Assembly (NCBI RefSeq): GCF_001659605.2
Contig: NC_035164.2
Span: 10,812,994-10,876,993 of the forward strand
Reading direction: 5' to 3'
DNA from: Manihot esculenta
Lineage: Eukaryota > Streptophyta > Magnoliopsida > Malpighiales > Euphorbiaceae
DNA: 64,000 nt
In this document: positions 32,201-41,624 of the stretch, one piece after another
Numbering within the stretch: position 1 is the first letter of the stretch
Layout: each line of letters opens with the position of its first letter
Position numbers and translations under genes: made by a program
Notes under the pieces: model-generated
What the model was told of the DNA's origin: nothing
Databases searched by the model: none
What the model saw: only the letters and a program-made list of their open reading frames with translations

Positions 32201-33596
32201 TATCTTGGGTTTGCAGTTGGCCTAAAGAGGTGGCCATTTGGCTTAGGTCTTGTCGCACGCCTTGCATGGTGTTCACCATTGTTTCCATCATTGTTTGCAT
32301 GATCTTCTCAAGGTTCTGATTTGGATTTGAAGGTGCTGGTTGGGCTTGATTTCTTTGGTAGCTTTGGTAATTTTGATCATTGTTGGGCTTTCCATAGCTC
32401 AAATTGGGGTGATCTCTCCAACCTGGATTGTATGTATTGGAGTATGGGTCATATCTAGGTTGGTTGTTGTATCTCCCAATTGCATTGACTTGCTGATTAT
32501 CTTCTTGGAGGGTGGGACACTGATCAGTGGGGTGTCCTACATATAAGCAGATTCCACATGGCACAGGAGGCTGGGGTGCTTGAGTCTGTTGGACTTGGCC
32601 TAGGGCGATCTTTTCCACAAGAGAAGTTAGTTTAGAAATTTGAGATTCAACAGAGGATGTACTTACCTCATAGATTCCTCTTTGTGTTTGCTCCTCTTCA
32701 TCATATTGCTTAGACGAAGCTGCGAGATTGGATATCAGTTCCTTCATCTCTCTAGGTGTCTTGTCTAGGATAGATCCTCCACAGGCTATATTTATGAGTT
32801 TCCTTTCTGATGAAATCAATCCTCCATAGAAGAACTGAATGAGGGCTTTGTCTGACATATCATGTTGTGGACAACCTGTGCATAGTCTTTCAAACCTTTC
32901 CCAATAATCATATAAGTCCTCATTTTTTCTTTGTCTTATGCTAGTTATTTCTCTTATTATGCCAATTGATTTAGATGGTGGGAAGTATTTGTCCAAAAAG
33001 GCTTGGACCATATCATCCCAAGAAGTTATAGATCCAGGTGGCAAATAAAATAACCAATCCTTAGCATGGTCATCTAATGAAAAAGGGAAGGCTCTTAGTT
33101 TAACATGATCTTCAGAGATCCCTTGAGGTCTCATGGATGAGCAAATAATTTTAAATTCTTTTAAGTGCTTATGGGGATTTTCATTTTGCAAACCTCTAAA
33201 TTTAGGGAGATGATGAATCAAACCTGATTTCAGTTCAAAGGGAACTGTAAGAGGTGGATAGGTGATGCAAAGTGGAGCATAATCACCTATAGGAGTTGCT
33301 AACTCCCTTATGGTTCTTTCCCTTTGTGCTTGTGGCCTATTTACTGGATTTTCTTGGATTATTTGGCCTTGGACAGCATGTCCATCATGGGCAGCAGCTG
33401 GTGCTTGAGGTTCTGCCATTGGTGCACAATCTGGTTGCTGGAGTGAAGGAAGTTCGGCGGCCGAAGGTTGATGAGTTTCGGCGGCCGAATGTTGGGCAGA
33501 AGGTTCTGCGGTTGAGGCTTGCTTTCCTAGCCTTCGGATGGTGCGTTCAATTTCTGGATCAAAGGGCAGAGTGTCCTTATGTTCAGACCTGGTCAT
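29292..33596 (-). CDS. Intact Gag-protease-RT-RNase H polyprotein of element G
   Basis: About 1434 residues from MTRSEHKD (ATG at 33596); the frame is open to 33617 but that extension runs toward the primer site. Order: Ala/Gln-rich N-terminus with two SAAE units, retrotransposon Gag (about residues 85-270), one CCHC knuckle (CGICLYVGHPTDQC), protease (CDLGASINVMPLSIYK), a proline-rich linker carrying seven RPPN-like units (30952-31186), RT with FMDDF as catalytic motif, and RNase H (CDASNYAVGAVLG, TTTEKELLAV, YSDHAALRYL). It stops just after RNase H (EHLFITHSA), where integrase normally follows. All catalytic motifs look intact, so the protein could be active, but integration would need integrase supplied in trans. 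Confidence 0.92.
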   Translation of the reverse strand: MTRSEHKDTLPFDPEIERTIRRLGKQASTAEPSAQHSAAETHQPSAAELPSLQQPDCAPMAEPQAPAAAHDGHAVQGQIIQENPVNRPQAQRERTIRELATPIGDYAPLCITYPPLTVPFELKSGLIHHLPKFRGLQNENPHKHLKEFKIICSSMRPQGISEDHVKLRAFPFSLDDHAKDWLFYLPPGSITSWDDMVQAFLDKYFPPSKSIGIIREITSIRQRKNEDLYDYWERFERLCTGCPQHDMSDKALIQFFYGGLISSERKLINIACGGSILDKTPREMKELISNLAASSKQYDEEEQTQRGIYEVSTSSVESQISKLTSLVEKIALGQVQQTQAPQPPVPCGICLYVGHPTDQCPTLQEDNQQVNAIGRYNNQPRYDPYSNTYNPGWRDHPNLSYGKPNNDQNYQSYQRNQAQPAPSNPNQNLEKIMQTMMETMVNTMQGVRQDLSQMATSLGQLQTQDKLPSQTETNPRQNVSAITLRSGKELQENNHEQEVEPRPPEASPSQSEPPPAHKTDPKTSFHIPPPFPKRFERTQKEKEEKEILETFRKVEINIPLLDAVKQIPRYAKFLKELCTNRRKLAERERVSVGEVVTAVIKRELPTKCKDKGMFAISCKIGNVGIKKAMCDLGASINVMPLSIYKSLNACALKETRVVIQLADRSVVYPIGVLEDVLVQVGELVFPADFYVIDTKEDNCNTSSDILLGRPFLSTARTKIDVHDGTLTMEFEGEVIKYNIYDAMKYPHDMSPVYGLDIIDCLSQDVFNENQDSVLDDDLCRIENLKLKETICSIQQVEIKQTEDIRPPNIAHFRPPNPVAPQEPYSVATLQENIVQKEDILQPPNIFRPPNLTYLRKPNPAPKLTPQTEEIRPPNPEPFWPPNLAQQAPSQASSSNPSLQQPSDLKPLPDHLKYMYLGANKTLPVIVSNELSQQEEASLLKVLQKHKGAIGWTIDDIKGISPSTCMHRIHMEDECKPVRDAQRRLNPPMMEVVKKEIVKLLDAGIIYPISDSKWVSPVHVVPKKTGITIVPNAEGELVPTRVQNGWRVWMDYRKLNTATRKDHFPLPFIDQMLERLAGKSHYCCLDGYSGFYQIPVAPEDQEKTTFTCPFGTFAFRRMPFGLCNAPATFQRCMMSIFSDYVGKTIEVFMDDFTVHGNSFDECLTNLEKILQRCLETNLVLNYEKCHFMVNQGMVSGHVVSAKGIEVDKAKVDTIKNLPYPSNVRDIRSFLGHAGFYRRFIKDFSKITLPLCRLLQQDVTFDFDADCKKAFDLIKELLVTAPIIQGPDWNLPFEIMCDASNYAVGAVLGQRVGNSPHVIHYASRTLDATQSNYTTTEKELLAVVFALEKFRPYLLGTKVIVYSDHAALRYLIKKKEAKPRLIRWILLLQEFDLEIRDKKGKENLVADHLSRLPSNTAPCPVKEEFPDEHLFITHSA

Positions 33597-33629
33597 GAAA
33601 GAAAAATAAACAAACAAGTAAAATCAATT

Positions 33630-33646
33630 CCCCGGCAACGGCGCCA
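33630..33646 (-). other. Primer-binding site of element G
   Basis: The minus strand reads TGGCGCCGTTGCCGGGG, five bases inside the 5' LTR (33652). This sequence is typical of Athila and related gypsy elements. Confidence 0.85.
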
Positions 33647-33651
33647 ATTTT

Positions 33652-35361
33652 TGACAGGAGCGGTTGTCGATGCCGGTCAAAAATAACCTTCTTGGTTACC
33701 TACAAATACAACTGTAGATAGTGGTGAAGGATCGTATCCACAGAGAATTGATTACCTATTTATTTATCTTAATCAAGACCAATCAAACCAATTGAAAGCA
33801 CAAGTGAAAGCAAGTGATTGCAAATAGAACAAAAGTAAAGTGCAAGGAAAGTAAAAAGGGGGGTTTTGAGATGATTTGATTAACAACTAATGAAAGTAAT
33901 TGAAACAGCAAGTAATCTAAAATAAGAGAGGAAATCAGTAAGAGAAAGGTCTAGTTGAAGATATGGATCCACTTTGGTTGTTTGGGTTGATCATTGAAAC
34001 ATGGTAATCTTGATTAACTCAATAGGTTGGTTATGGGGGTGGAAGACGCTTCTCACCACCATGTCTTTCCTTATGAACAAATTGATTAGGGAACGTCCTC
34101 TAACCAATTACTAATCAACAAATTGCCAAGGAACGTCCTTGGGCCATAGGCATCAAAACAATTGCCAATTGCATGAAGAACAAGAAAGATCCAAACCCTA
34201 ACTACTCAAACGCATGAGATGATGTTAGATCATGCAATTCCTTGGTTTTTACACCAAGTGTTCTTAGATCAGAATATTTCCAGCAATTACGGACTAACAA
34301 ATATCCTAATCAACAATCAATTAACTTTGCAATCAAGAATCAAGTGGCCAATTTGATCAAAACAACAAAGCAATCATGGAATTAAAGCATCAATTGCATG
34401 AATATTGAATAAATCAAAAGCAAACACTTTATGTTCAGATCTCACAACCCATTAAACAACCTTAGTTTCAACCAAACTTCAACTAGAAAGAAGGGTTTCA
34501 TCCACTCATGGCTGAACCAAAACAGAAAATAAAAGAAAAGAAAGCAAAAAGATGAAGAACCAAAGTGTGGAGGAAGAGAGGCTGCTCTTGATCAATCCTT
34601 TGATGGAAGATTGTTGATTCTTGGTCTTCTTGAGGCCTTTAAATAGATCTTGAGAGACTGCATTTTTCCTTTTTAGTGTCCATGTATCTTTGAGTGATTG
34701 CCCCATAGTGCCCTTGAGTTTTCTTTGTGCATGTGTGGAGTTGCAAGCCCTTTTTGGTCTTTTGATTGATGTCCAAGGTGTGTCCAAGAAGATTCATGTA
34801 CTAAAGAGGAAGGTGGAGCCTTGATTTGAATTTTAAATGTGCATAGCACTATGTAGGAAACATGTGATCTTCAAGATTTGGCTCATTAAATAGGGAAGAG
34901 CATGTTCGGGGGCAAGTTCGGCCGCCTAAGTAAAGTTTCGGGGGCAGGACTTTCGTCTCTGGAGCCAAGGTTCGGCGGCCGAAGGTGCCCCCGAAGGTGG
35001 GTGACTTTCGCCTCTGGACTGGACTTTAGGCCGCCGAAAGTGCCCCCGAAAGTGGGTGACTTTCGGCTTCCAAAAGTGCTTCCGAAGGTGCCCCCGAAAG
35101 TGGGTGACTTTCGGCTTCCAAAAGTGCTTCCGAAGGTGCCCCCGAAAGTGGTTGAGTTTTGGCTTCCGAAAGTACTTCCGAAGGTGCTTCCGAAAGTGGC
35201 TGTTTTTGGGCATTCTTTGGCACTTTTAAGAGCATTTTCTTCAAATTGTTTCTTCACACCTAATATTTGCAAAACATGATTAAAACCACAAAATTAGGTA
35301 GAATAGGTGTAAATAAACATCAATAAGATCATGAAAATATGGACTAAAATATGCTCTATCA
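33652..35361 (-). repeat. 5' LTR of element G
   Basis: Nearly identical to 26587-28248 with a few dozen or fewer substitutions. It has one extra 48-bp unit in the TTTCGGCTTCC(A/G)AAAGTGC repeat region (about 35050-35150). TATA-like CCTTTAAATA at 34636-34645 on the plus strand lies downstream of the cluster in the direction of transcription. Confidence 0.92.
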
Positions 35362-36299
35362 GCGTCTAAGTTACTTCTCAACTTGTCATTGTTGGTGCTC
35401 TCGCTATTGAATTGAACTCGATGGGTAGGGACCTGCAGCTCGATGGGAACCACAGCTTCGGTGCCAAACGCAAGTGCAAAAGGCGTCTCTTTGGTGGGCG
35501 TCCTAGGTGTAGTTCGGAATGCCCACAAGATATTGTTGAGCTCGTCCGCCCAATTTCCTTTTGCTTCGTCCAGTTTCTTCTTCAGCCTCTGGAGGATAGC
35601 TCTGTTGGTGACCTCTGTTTGGCCGTTGGTTTGGGGATGAGCCACCGAGGAGAATTTATGCCAGATGCCCATATTTCTTGTCAATTCCCTGAAGGCGTTG
35701 CAGTCAAATTATCTGCCATTGTCTAATATGAGCACCCTTGGTATACCAAACCTGCAGATAATGTTGCCCCAGACGAAGTCTATTATTTTTCTCGCCGTAA
35801 TAGTGGGGACTGCCTCTGCCTCTGGCCATTTTGAGAAGTATTCCACAGCCACTATCACAAACTTCTTCAGCCCAGTGGTCTTGGGAAAAGGTCCCAGGAT
35901 ATCTATGCCCCACTGAGAGAACGGCCATGGGCTGGATATGCTGGATTGAGGTGTGGCCGGCACGTTGATGGCGTTGGCAAATCTCTGGCATATATCGCAT
36001 CGTCGGACAAACTCTTCAGCCTCCTTTTTAACGGTGGGCCAGTAATACCCTTGCCTGAATATCTTATTTGCCAGTGTCCCTGCTCCCTCATGGGCTCCAC
36101 ATATCCCTCGGTGTATCTCTTCCATCACCCTCATAGCCTCCTCCGGGCTTACGCATCGGAGCCACGGGCTAGATTTCCCTCTTCGGTATAGGGTACCTCT
36201 CACTGCCTGGTAATTGGTAACCCGAGCTGCAATTTTCCTTGCCTCGGCCTTATCCTCAGGGAGTTTCCCTTTCTCCAAATATTTCAGGTACGGGGTCAT
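35362..36299 (-). pseudogene. Integrase core of element F
   Basis: Zinc-binding part (HRGICGAHEGAG ... CDICQRFAN), then catalytic D (GIDILGPF), second D (LILDNGR) and the NGQTEVTNR glutamate. A stop after LDNGR (35706-35708) breaks the frame. The sequence ends at 35362 inside the integrase because G is inserted here. Confidence 0.88.
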
Positions 36300-36305
36300 C
36301 CAATT

Positions 36306-36833
36306 CTATCCTACTTCAATCTCCATCACAGTGTTTGTTTTTTGAATGGCAGGAGTGTGGACATGCTGTATGTATACCTCATCGGTGAGCTGCTCTAACT
36401 CTTCTCTGGACAATTGACTGAGCAGATCTGCCTCTTCTTTTTGTTCTGGAGGTATTCTCTGGTATTTTATCATGATCCCCCGACTTTTGAGCTCGGCTTC
36501 TATGGTCTTTACCTTCGCCAGGTAGTTCTGCATAGTAGGGTCTCTGGCCTGATACGCTCTTGTTATCTGGTTGACCACTAATTGGGAATCACTATTCACC
36601 TTGAGATCGGTTGCCCCTATCTCCATTGCTACCAGCATCCAGTTTATCAGGGCCTCATATTCCACTACGTTATTGGAAGCGTTGAATTCCAAGCGCAGGG
36701 CATAACAGATTTTAAACCCTTCAGGTCCCTTCAACATTATTCCTGCGCCACTGCCCTCAGCCCCGGATGCCCCATCCACATACAGCCTCCAGCTGAACTC
36801 TAGTGAGGGCTGCCTCCCTCTCTCGTTCTTCAA
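36306..36833 (-). pseudogene. Second RNase H domain of element F
   Basis: WRLYVDGASGAEGSGAGIML, NVVEYEAL and VNSDSQLVVNQ carry the D, E and D of an archaeal-type RNase H that Tat elements carry after the RT-linked RNase H. Same frame as the integrase, separated by a stop at 36306. Confidence 0.85.
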
Positions 36834-36916
36834 TGCTTTCGAAGATGACTCACCCGGTTCTGCCTGTTCTTCATTGAAAGAGCACTCTGCTATGAAGTTA
36901 GTAAGGGCTTGAGACT

Positions 36917-38238
36917 TTATGGTAGTGCGAGGTCGGTATTCCAGACAATATGGCTGATCTCAACGGACCAAGCAAGCATCCGACCTGAGGTTTTCGGTCT
37001 GTGGAAAATCTTCTTTAGCGGCTGGTCTGTCATCACTACTCCTTGATGGCTTTCTAGATAAACTCTGAATTTTCTGACCGCCAATAACAAAGCGTACGCT
37101 ATTTTCTCAATGTTCAGGTATCTCACTTCGGCGTCTTTTAGCACTTCGCTGACATAGAAAACAGGCTTTTGTTCTCCTCCTTCCACTCTCACTAGTACGG
37201 CACTAACAACTTGCTCTGAGGCTGATAAGTAGATCAAGAGCTCTTCCCCTTCCAGCGGACTACTGAGCACATGTGGCGAGCTAAGATACGTTTGAGTTCT
37301 TCGAAGGCTTTTCAATAGTCCTTGGTCCATTCGAAGTTCGGAACTTTTCTCAACTTCTTAAAGAACGGCAGGCATCTTTCAGCCGACCTCGACATAAAGC
37401 GATTGAGCGCTACTACCCTTCGGTTAAGTCTTTGGACATCCCTCACGCAGGTCGGCTCAGGCATTTTCAAGATAGCTTCTACCTTCTCTGGATTGGGCTC
37501 AATGCCTTTTCCACTCACCATGTATCCCAAGAACTTCCCTCCCCTGATGAAGAAAGCATATTTAGCCGGGTTCAGCCTCATTCTATATTGCTCCAGTACT
37601 TCAAACACCTCCCTCAAGTCTGTTAAGTGTTGTTGAAAGGTTGGACTCTTCACCACCATATCATCTACATATACTTTGACATTCCTGCCGATCTGATCTT
37701 TGAATATTTTATTCATCAATCTTTGATATGTTGCCTCGACATTCTTCAGCCGGAAAGGCATGGCCCTATAGCAGTAGGTCCCATCTTCTGTTATGAACGA
37801 GGTCTTTTCTTCATCCGACCTGTCCATTGGAATTTGGTGGTAACCAGACATTGCATCCAAAGATGACATGTAATCAAAACCGGCCATGGAGTCGACCACT
37901 TTATTAATATCAGGGAGGGGATAACAATCTTTGGGACATGCCTGCAGGTCAGTAAAGTCTATACACATCCTATATTTGCCATTGGCTTTTTTGACTAATA
38001 CAGAATTTGCTAACCATTGGGGGTACATCACTTTCCTGATAAACCCTGCCTCCTCTAGCTTTTGGACCTCCTCCCTGGTGGCCTGCTGCTTCTCTCTTCC
38101 CACCACCCTCTTCTTCTGCTTCACTGGCCTGGCTTCTGGAAGGACGTTCAGCTTGTGAGTCATCACCTCCGGGTTTATCCCAGGCATGTCAGACGGCTTC
38201 CAAGCGAAGCTTGACGCATGACCTCGGATCAGGGCCAT
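36917..38238 (-). pseudogene. Reverse transcriptase and RT-linked RNase H of element F
   Basis: RT from GFIRKVMYPQWLANSVLVKK through YRMCIDFTDLQACPKDCYPLP to VYVDDMVVKS (YVDD-type catalytic pair intact) and GYMVSGKGIEPNP. A frameshift near 37312-37330 separates the RNase H-like part (LIYLSASEQVVSAVLVR, PVFYVSEVL). Ends before the second RNase H domain. Confidence 0.88.
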
Positions 38239-38250
38239 TACTTCAGTTTT

Positions 38251-39135
38251 CTATTCCTTAGTTAGGCCAGCATTAAGGCTGAAAACCTTGTTTGCCTCTG
38301 CTTCTGATAAGGGGAAGGTTTCCAGCTCTCCAACCGGCTCTGTTCTGGCCTCCTTCTCATCTCGGACTTTCAGAACTTTCGAGTCAAATTTTTCCCCTGT
38401 CGAGCTCGGTTCTGATACTGTAGCCAGGTACACTGCTCTCGCCTCTTCCTAACTTCCTCTGACTACTCCCACTCCTGCTTCTGTCGGGAACTTCATGGCC
38501 AAGTACCTTATGCTGGTTACAACCTCAAAGTCATACAGCACCGGCCTTCCCAGTATTGCGTTGTAGTTCAGGGGGAGTTTTGCCACTAGAAACACCGCGT
38601 AATGAGTACGAGCTAATGGTGCCTCTCCGAGGGTTAACGCCAGCTTCACCTTTCCCTCCACTGGCACGGGGACTCCTCCGATCCCCTTAACCGAGGCCTG
38701 ATCTCGAACCAGCTGCTCTTCAGGAATCCTCATTTGTTGGAAGACCCTGTATGGCAGCAAGTTTACCTTGCTTCCATTATCGACAAGGACCTTTCTGACC
38801 CAGTAGTTATGGATGACGGCCTCGATAACAAGAGCATCATCGTGAGGCATCTGAACGCCCTGGGCATCCTCCAGAGAGAAGGAGATGGTCACTGGAGAGT
38901 GCTCAACTACCTGCATGACCTTGGCACTGCTACCCTCCCCATCTCGGCCTTTCTTTTTTCCTCTTCGGCTCATCCGACCTTCAGTTCTCCCCACAATCAT
39001 GTTGATGGTTCCGCTAGAACCATCATTCACCGGTCCTGCTCCCACCCTCCGGGGTCTCTCTGCTGTAGGGTTCGGCTGAGGCCTTTCTCCCTCTGGTTTT
39101 TTCACGAAATTCCTGAGGTGTCCCATCTTTATCAA
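38251..39135 (-). pseudogene. Protease region of element F
   Basis: VEHSPVTISF and VLVDNGSKVNLLPYRVFQQM carry the protease motif, with DNGS in place of D(S/T)G. Followed by NAILGRPVLYDF. The same frame continues past stops near 38449 and 38433 towards RT. Confidence 0.8.
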
Positions 39136-39396
39136 CCTCTCAATTTCGCTGATCAGCTGATAGCAGTTGTTGGTGTCGTGGCCGTGTGTGCGATGATACT
39201 GGCAGTATTTGTCAGGATCTCACTGGCTTGCCTCGGCCCTCATTGGTTTCGGCCATTGGAGGAACTCCTTGTTCTGGATTGCCATGAGCACTTCGGCTCT
39301 AGAGGCGCTGAGTGGAGTCAGGTTTTCTGGAGCCCGCGGGGGAAATGATCTTTGTTCTGGAACTCGAGGGGGGAATGCTCTCTGGTCCCTTCGGTC

Positions 39397-40747
39397 CTAG
39401 AGCTGTCTGCATGCCTCCGGCTTCTTGCTTTGCTTCTTCTCATGCCTTTCTGGCCTCATTTCTTTCGGGGCTTTTCCCCTGTCTGCTGACTCCTTAGCAA
39501 ATCTGCTCGTTACCAAGGCATCATCCTGCCTTATGTACTTCTCTGCCCTCTTCATCAGTTCTGCCAGCGTGGTGGAGGGCTTTCTACTTAATGAGCCAAA
39601 AAAATTCAGAGGAGGTCGTCCCCTTCTGCATGGCCTCCACTGCTCTACCCTCGTCCAGCTCGGGGATTTGCAGGGCCTCCGTATTGAAACGGGCGACATA
39701 CTCCCTTAATGACTCGTTCCTCCTCTGCCTGACCGTCTCCAGATAACTCATTTTTCTGTCCGCTGGCACTCCCGCTATGAACCGGCTAATGAAGATGCTG
39801 GCTAGGTCCCCGAAACTCCTAATACTTCCAGCCTCTAGACTTTTGAACCAAGCCCGTGCCGGACCTGTGTGTGTTGTAGGGAATACCTTGCACATCAAGG
39901 CATCCGACAGAGTCTGCAGCTCCATGAAGGTCTCATAGTTGAGGACGTGCTCCCTTGGGTTTCTCGTTTCGTCATAGGCTGCTATGGGTGGCATCATAAA
40001 CTTCTTAGGGATGGTCTCCTGCTGCACCTATTTCGAAAAAGGTGAAGAGGTGGGCAAGAGAGCCTAGTTGTGATCTTTCGCCCCCAACTCAGCCAGGAGC
40101 TGCTCCTTCATTTTCTGCAGCTTTTGATCCACACCCTCTTCTTCTTGCCTGGGTCGCTTCTCCAGGCGATATTCTTCTTCTTGCTCTTCATCTTCTGTCC
40201 TCCTAGTTTTCCTGGCAAAGTAACTTTCTGCCTCATCATGTTCTATCAATTCCCTTACCCTTCTTCCCCGGATTCTAGCCTCCGGCTCTTCCTCTTCGCC
40301 TGGCCTCCTCCCCCTTTCTCCGGTTTCTCTGCTGTTTGTTTGAGGGTGGTTAAAGGTAGGCTGGGGTTCATTGGTGCGGGGTTCTTCTACCACAGGCGAC
40401 ATATTCACCGGGGTATTGAGGCCCCTCTGCTGCATAATCTGCCCCAACCAATAGACAGTGTTTTGTAGTTGGAGGGCCATGGCTTGGAGGTCTTGGTTGG
40501 ATAGGGTGTTTTCAGGCATATTCTCTGCCAAGCTCGGCGAGGGATTGAAAGGGATTGGTGGTTGGTTGTTGGGAGTTGTGGGGCTGGAGAAAGAGAACTG
40601 ATGCCCCTCTTGGGCAGAGCTCAGGTCATTGGGGGTGTTGACGATGTTGTTTTCGTTATGGTTAGCCATTGTGGATCTCAGTGGGTTTTGTAAGAGTGGA
40701 ACTCCGGCGATGAAAAGATCTCCTTCGTTTCCCACAGACGTCGCCAA
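39397..40747 (-). pseudogene. gag of element F
   Basis: N-terminus MATSVGNEGDLF at 40747, low-complexity Asn/Pro part, an acidic Arg/Glu-rich coiled stretch near 40140-40280, a stop at 40064, then the Gag fold (MPPIAAYDETRNPREHVLNY, GPARAWFKSLEAGSI, FISRFIAGV). A frameshift between 39584 and 39699 leads to the final part. No zinc knuckle was recognised. Confidence 0.82.
40730..40746 (-). other. Primer-binding site of element F
   Basis: The minus strand reads TGGCGACGTCTGTGGGA, five bases inside the LTR that starts at 40752. Confidence 0.75.
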
Positions 40748-40751
40748 TTGA

Positions 40752-41160
40752 TGATTTGAGATCTAGAAAATAGGGTTTTACAAGGGGTTTGCAAGTTTGG
40801 TCCGAGAGGAGGGTGCTCCTCTCCTTTTTATTCTTTTTCTTGGTCTGTCAGTGACGTATAACAACCTTCTCCTTATTGGCCCACCTGTCCCTGCTATGCA
40901 GATCCGTATATACAGAAGAATCAGGTCTCTGCGCCATGCTAAACGACCATTTAATTCTCCCTTTTAGCACGCGTGTGAACCAAGCAGTTTGGGGCTGGGC
41001 CAGTGATCCTTATTTGCTAAGCCTCCGAGCCGGGCTCGGGAAGAGAAGGTTGGGTCTTGAGCAAAGTCCGACCTCAAGGACGAATGGGTTGGACCTTCTC
41101 ACTCATGGGACTCCGCGGGTCCTGGACCGGCTCTGTCATTATGGGTTCGGCCTCTTATCA
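40752..41160 (-). repeat. 5' LTR of element F
   Basis: On the plus strand TGATTTGAGATC ... CCTCTTATCA, 409 bp. Its partner LTR is not in the window because LTR E2 replaces the 3' end of F at 26160. Confidence 0.7.
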
Positions 41161-41624
41161 GGGTAGTGAAACCCAACGGTCATCATTAATATAATTTTTA
41201 TAACTATATTTATATAAATTTAATATATAATTATATGAATTATATAAATTAATAAAATAAATGAATATATATGATAAATATAATGTTATATTGCAACTAA
41301 ATTAAAATAATTAATATTAATATAATTTTTATAATTATATTTATATAAATTTAATATATAATTAAATAAATTAAATTAATATAATAAAATATAAAAATTA
41401 TATAAATAAATTTTAAATTAATAGCCACGCTACATATTACTGCATTTTTAAAGCGTGGACCATTTACACGCACTATTATAAATATCAAGTAACATTTATA
41501 ATTATTTTTTTTATAATAAAAAGTGATCATTACCGTACTTTTAAAGCATAATAGCATCCAGTGTCATCCTGATTCGAAATTTTTTTTTCTTGAATCAGGG
41601 TTTGAGATTTTTTTTTCACCTGAA
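41161..41624. other. AT-rich stretch, no gene seen
   Basis: Very AT-rich sequence with a direct repeat: TTAATATAATTTTTATAA(C/T)TATATTTATATAAATTTAATATATAATTA-like blocks near 41190 and 41320. Nothing coding is recognisable. Confidence 0.5.

Larger units (their letters stand above)
26587..35361 (-). mobile_element. Element G: complete Athila-type Ty3/gypsy element lacking integrase
   Basis: 8.8 kb, LTRs of 1662 and 1710 bp that look about 99% alike apart from one 48-bp duplication, and a perfect 5-bp target duplication GCGTC (26582-26586 and 35362-35366). The primer site TGGCGCCGTTGCCGGGG fits the Athila type. A single long gag-protease-RT-RNase H frame is intact. No integrase is found between its stop and the 3' LTR. 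It is young, judging from the LTRs. Confidence 0.92.
26161..41160 (-). mobile_element. Element F: old Tat-type Ty3/gypsy, split by element G
   Basis: Minus-oriented. Right to left: 5' LTR 40752-41160, primer site, gag, protease, RT-RNase H, a second RNase H domain, integrase. The integrase is interrupted at 35362 by element G and resumes at 26586 down to 26161, where LTR E2 has replaced the 3' end. The duplicated GCGTC on both sides of G confirms the split. The extra RNase H after the RT-linked one is the hallmark of the Tat lineage. It is coding-dead. Confidence 0.9.
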
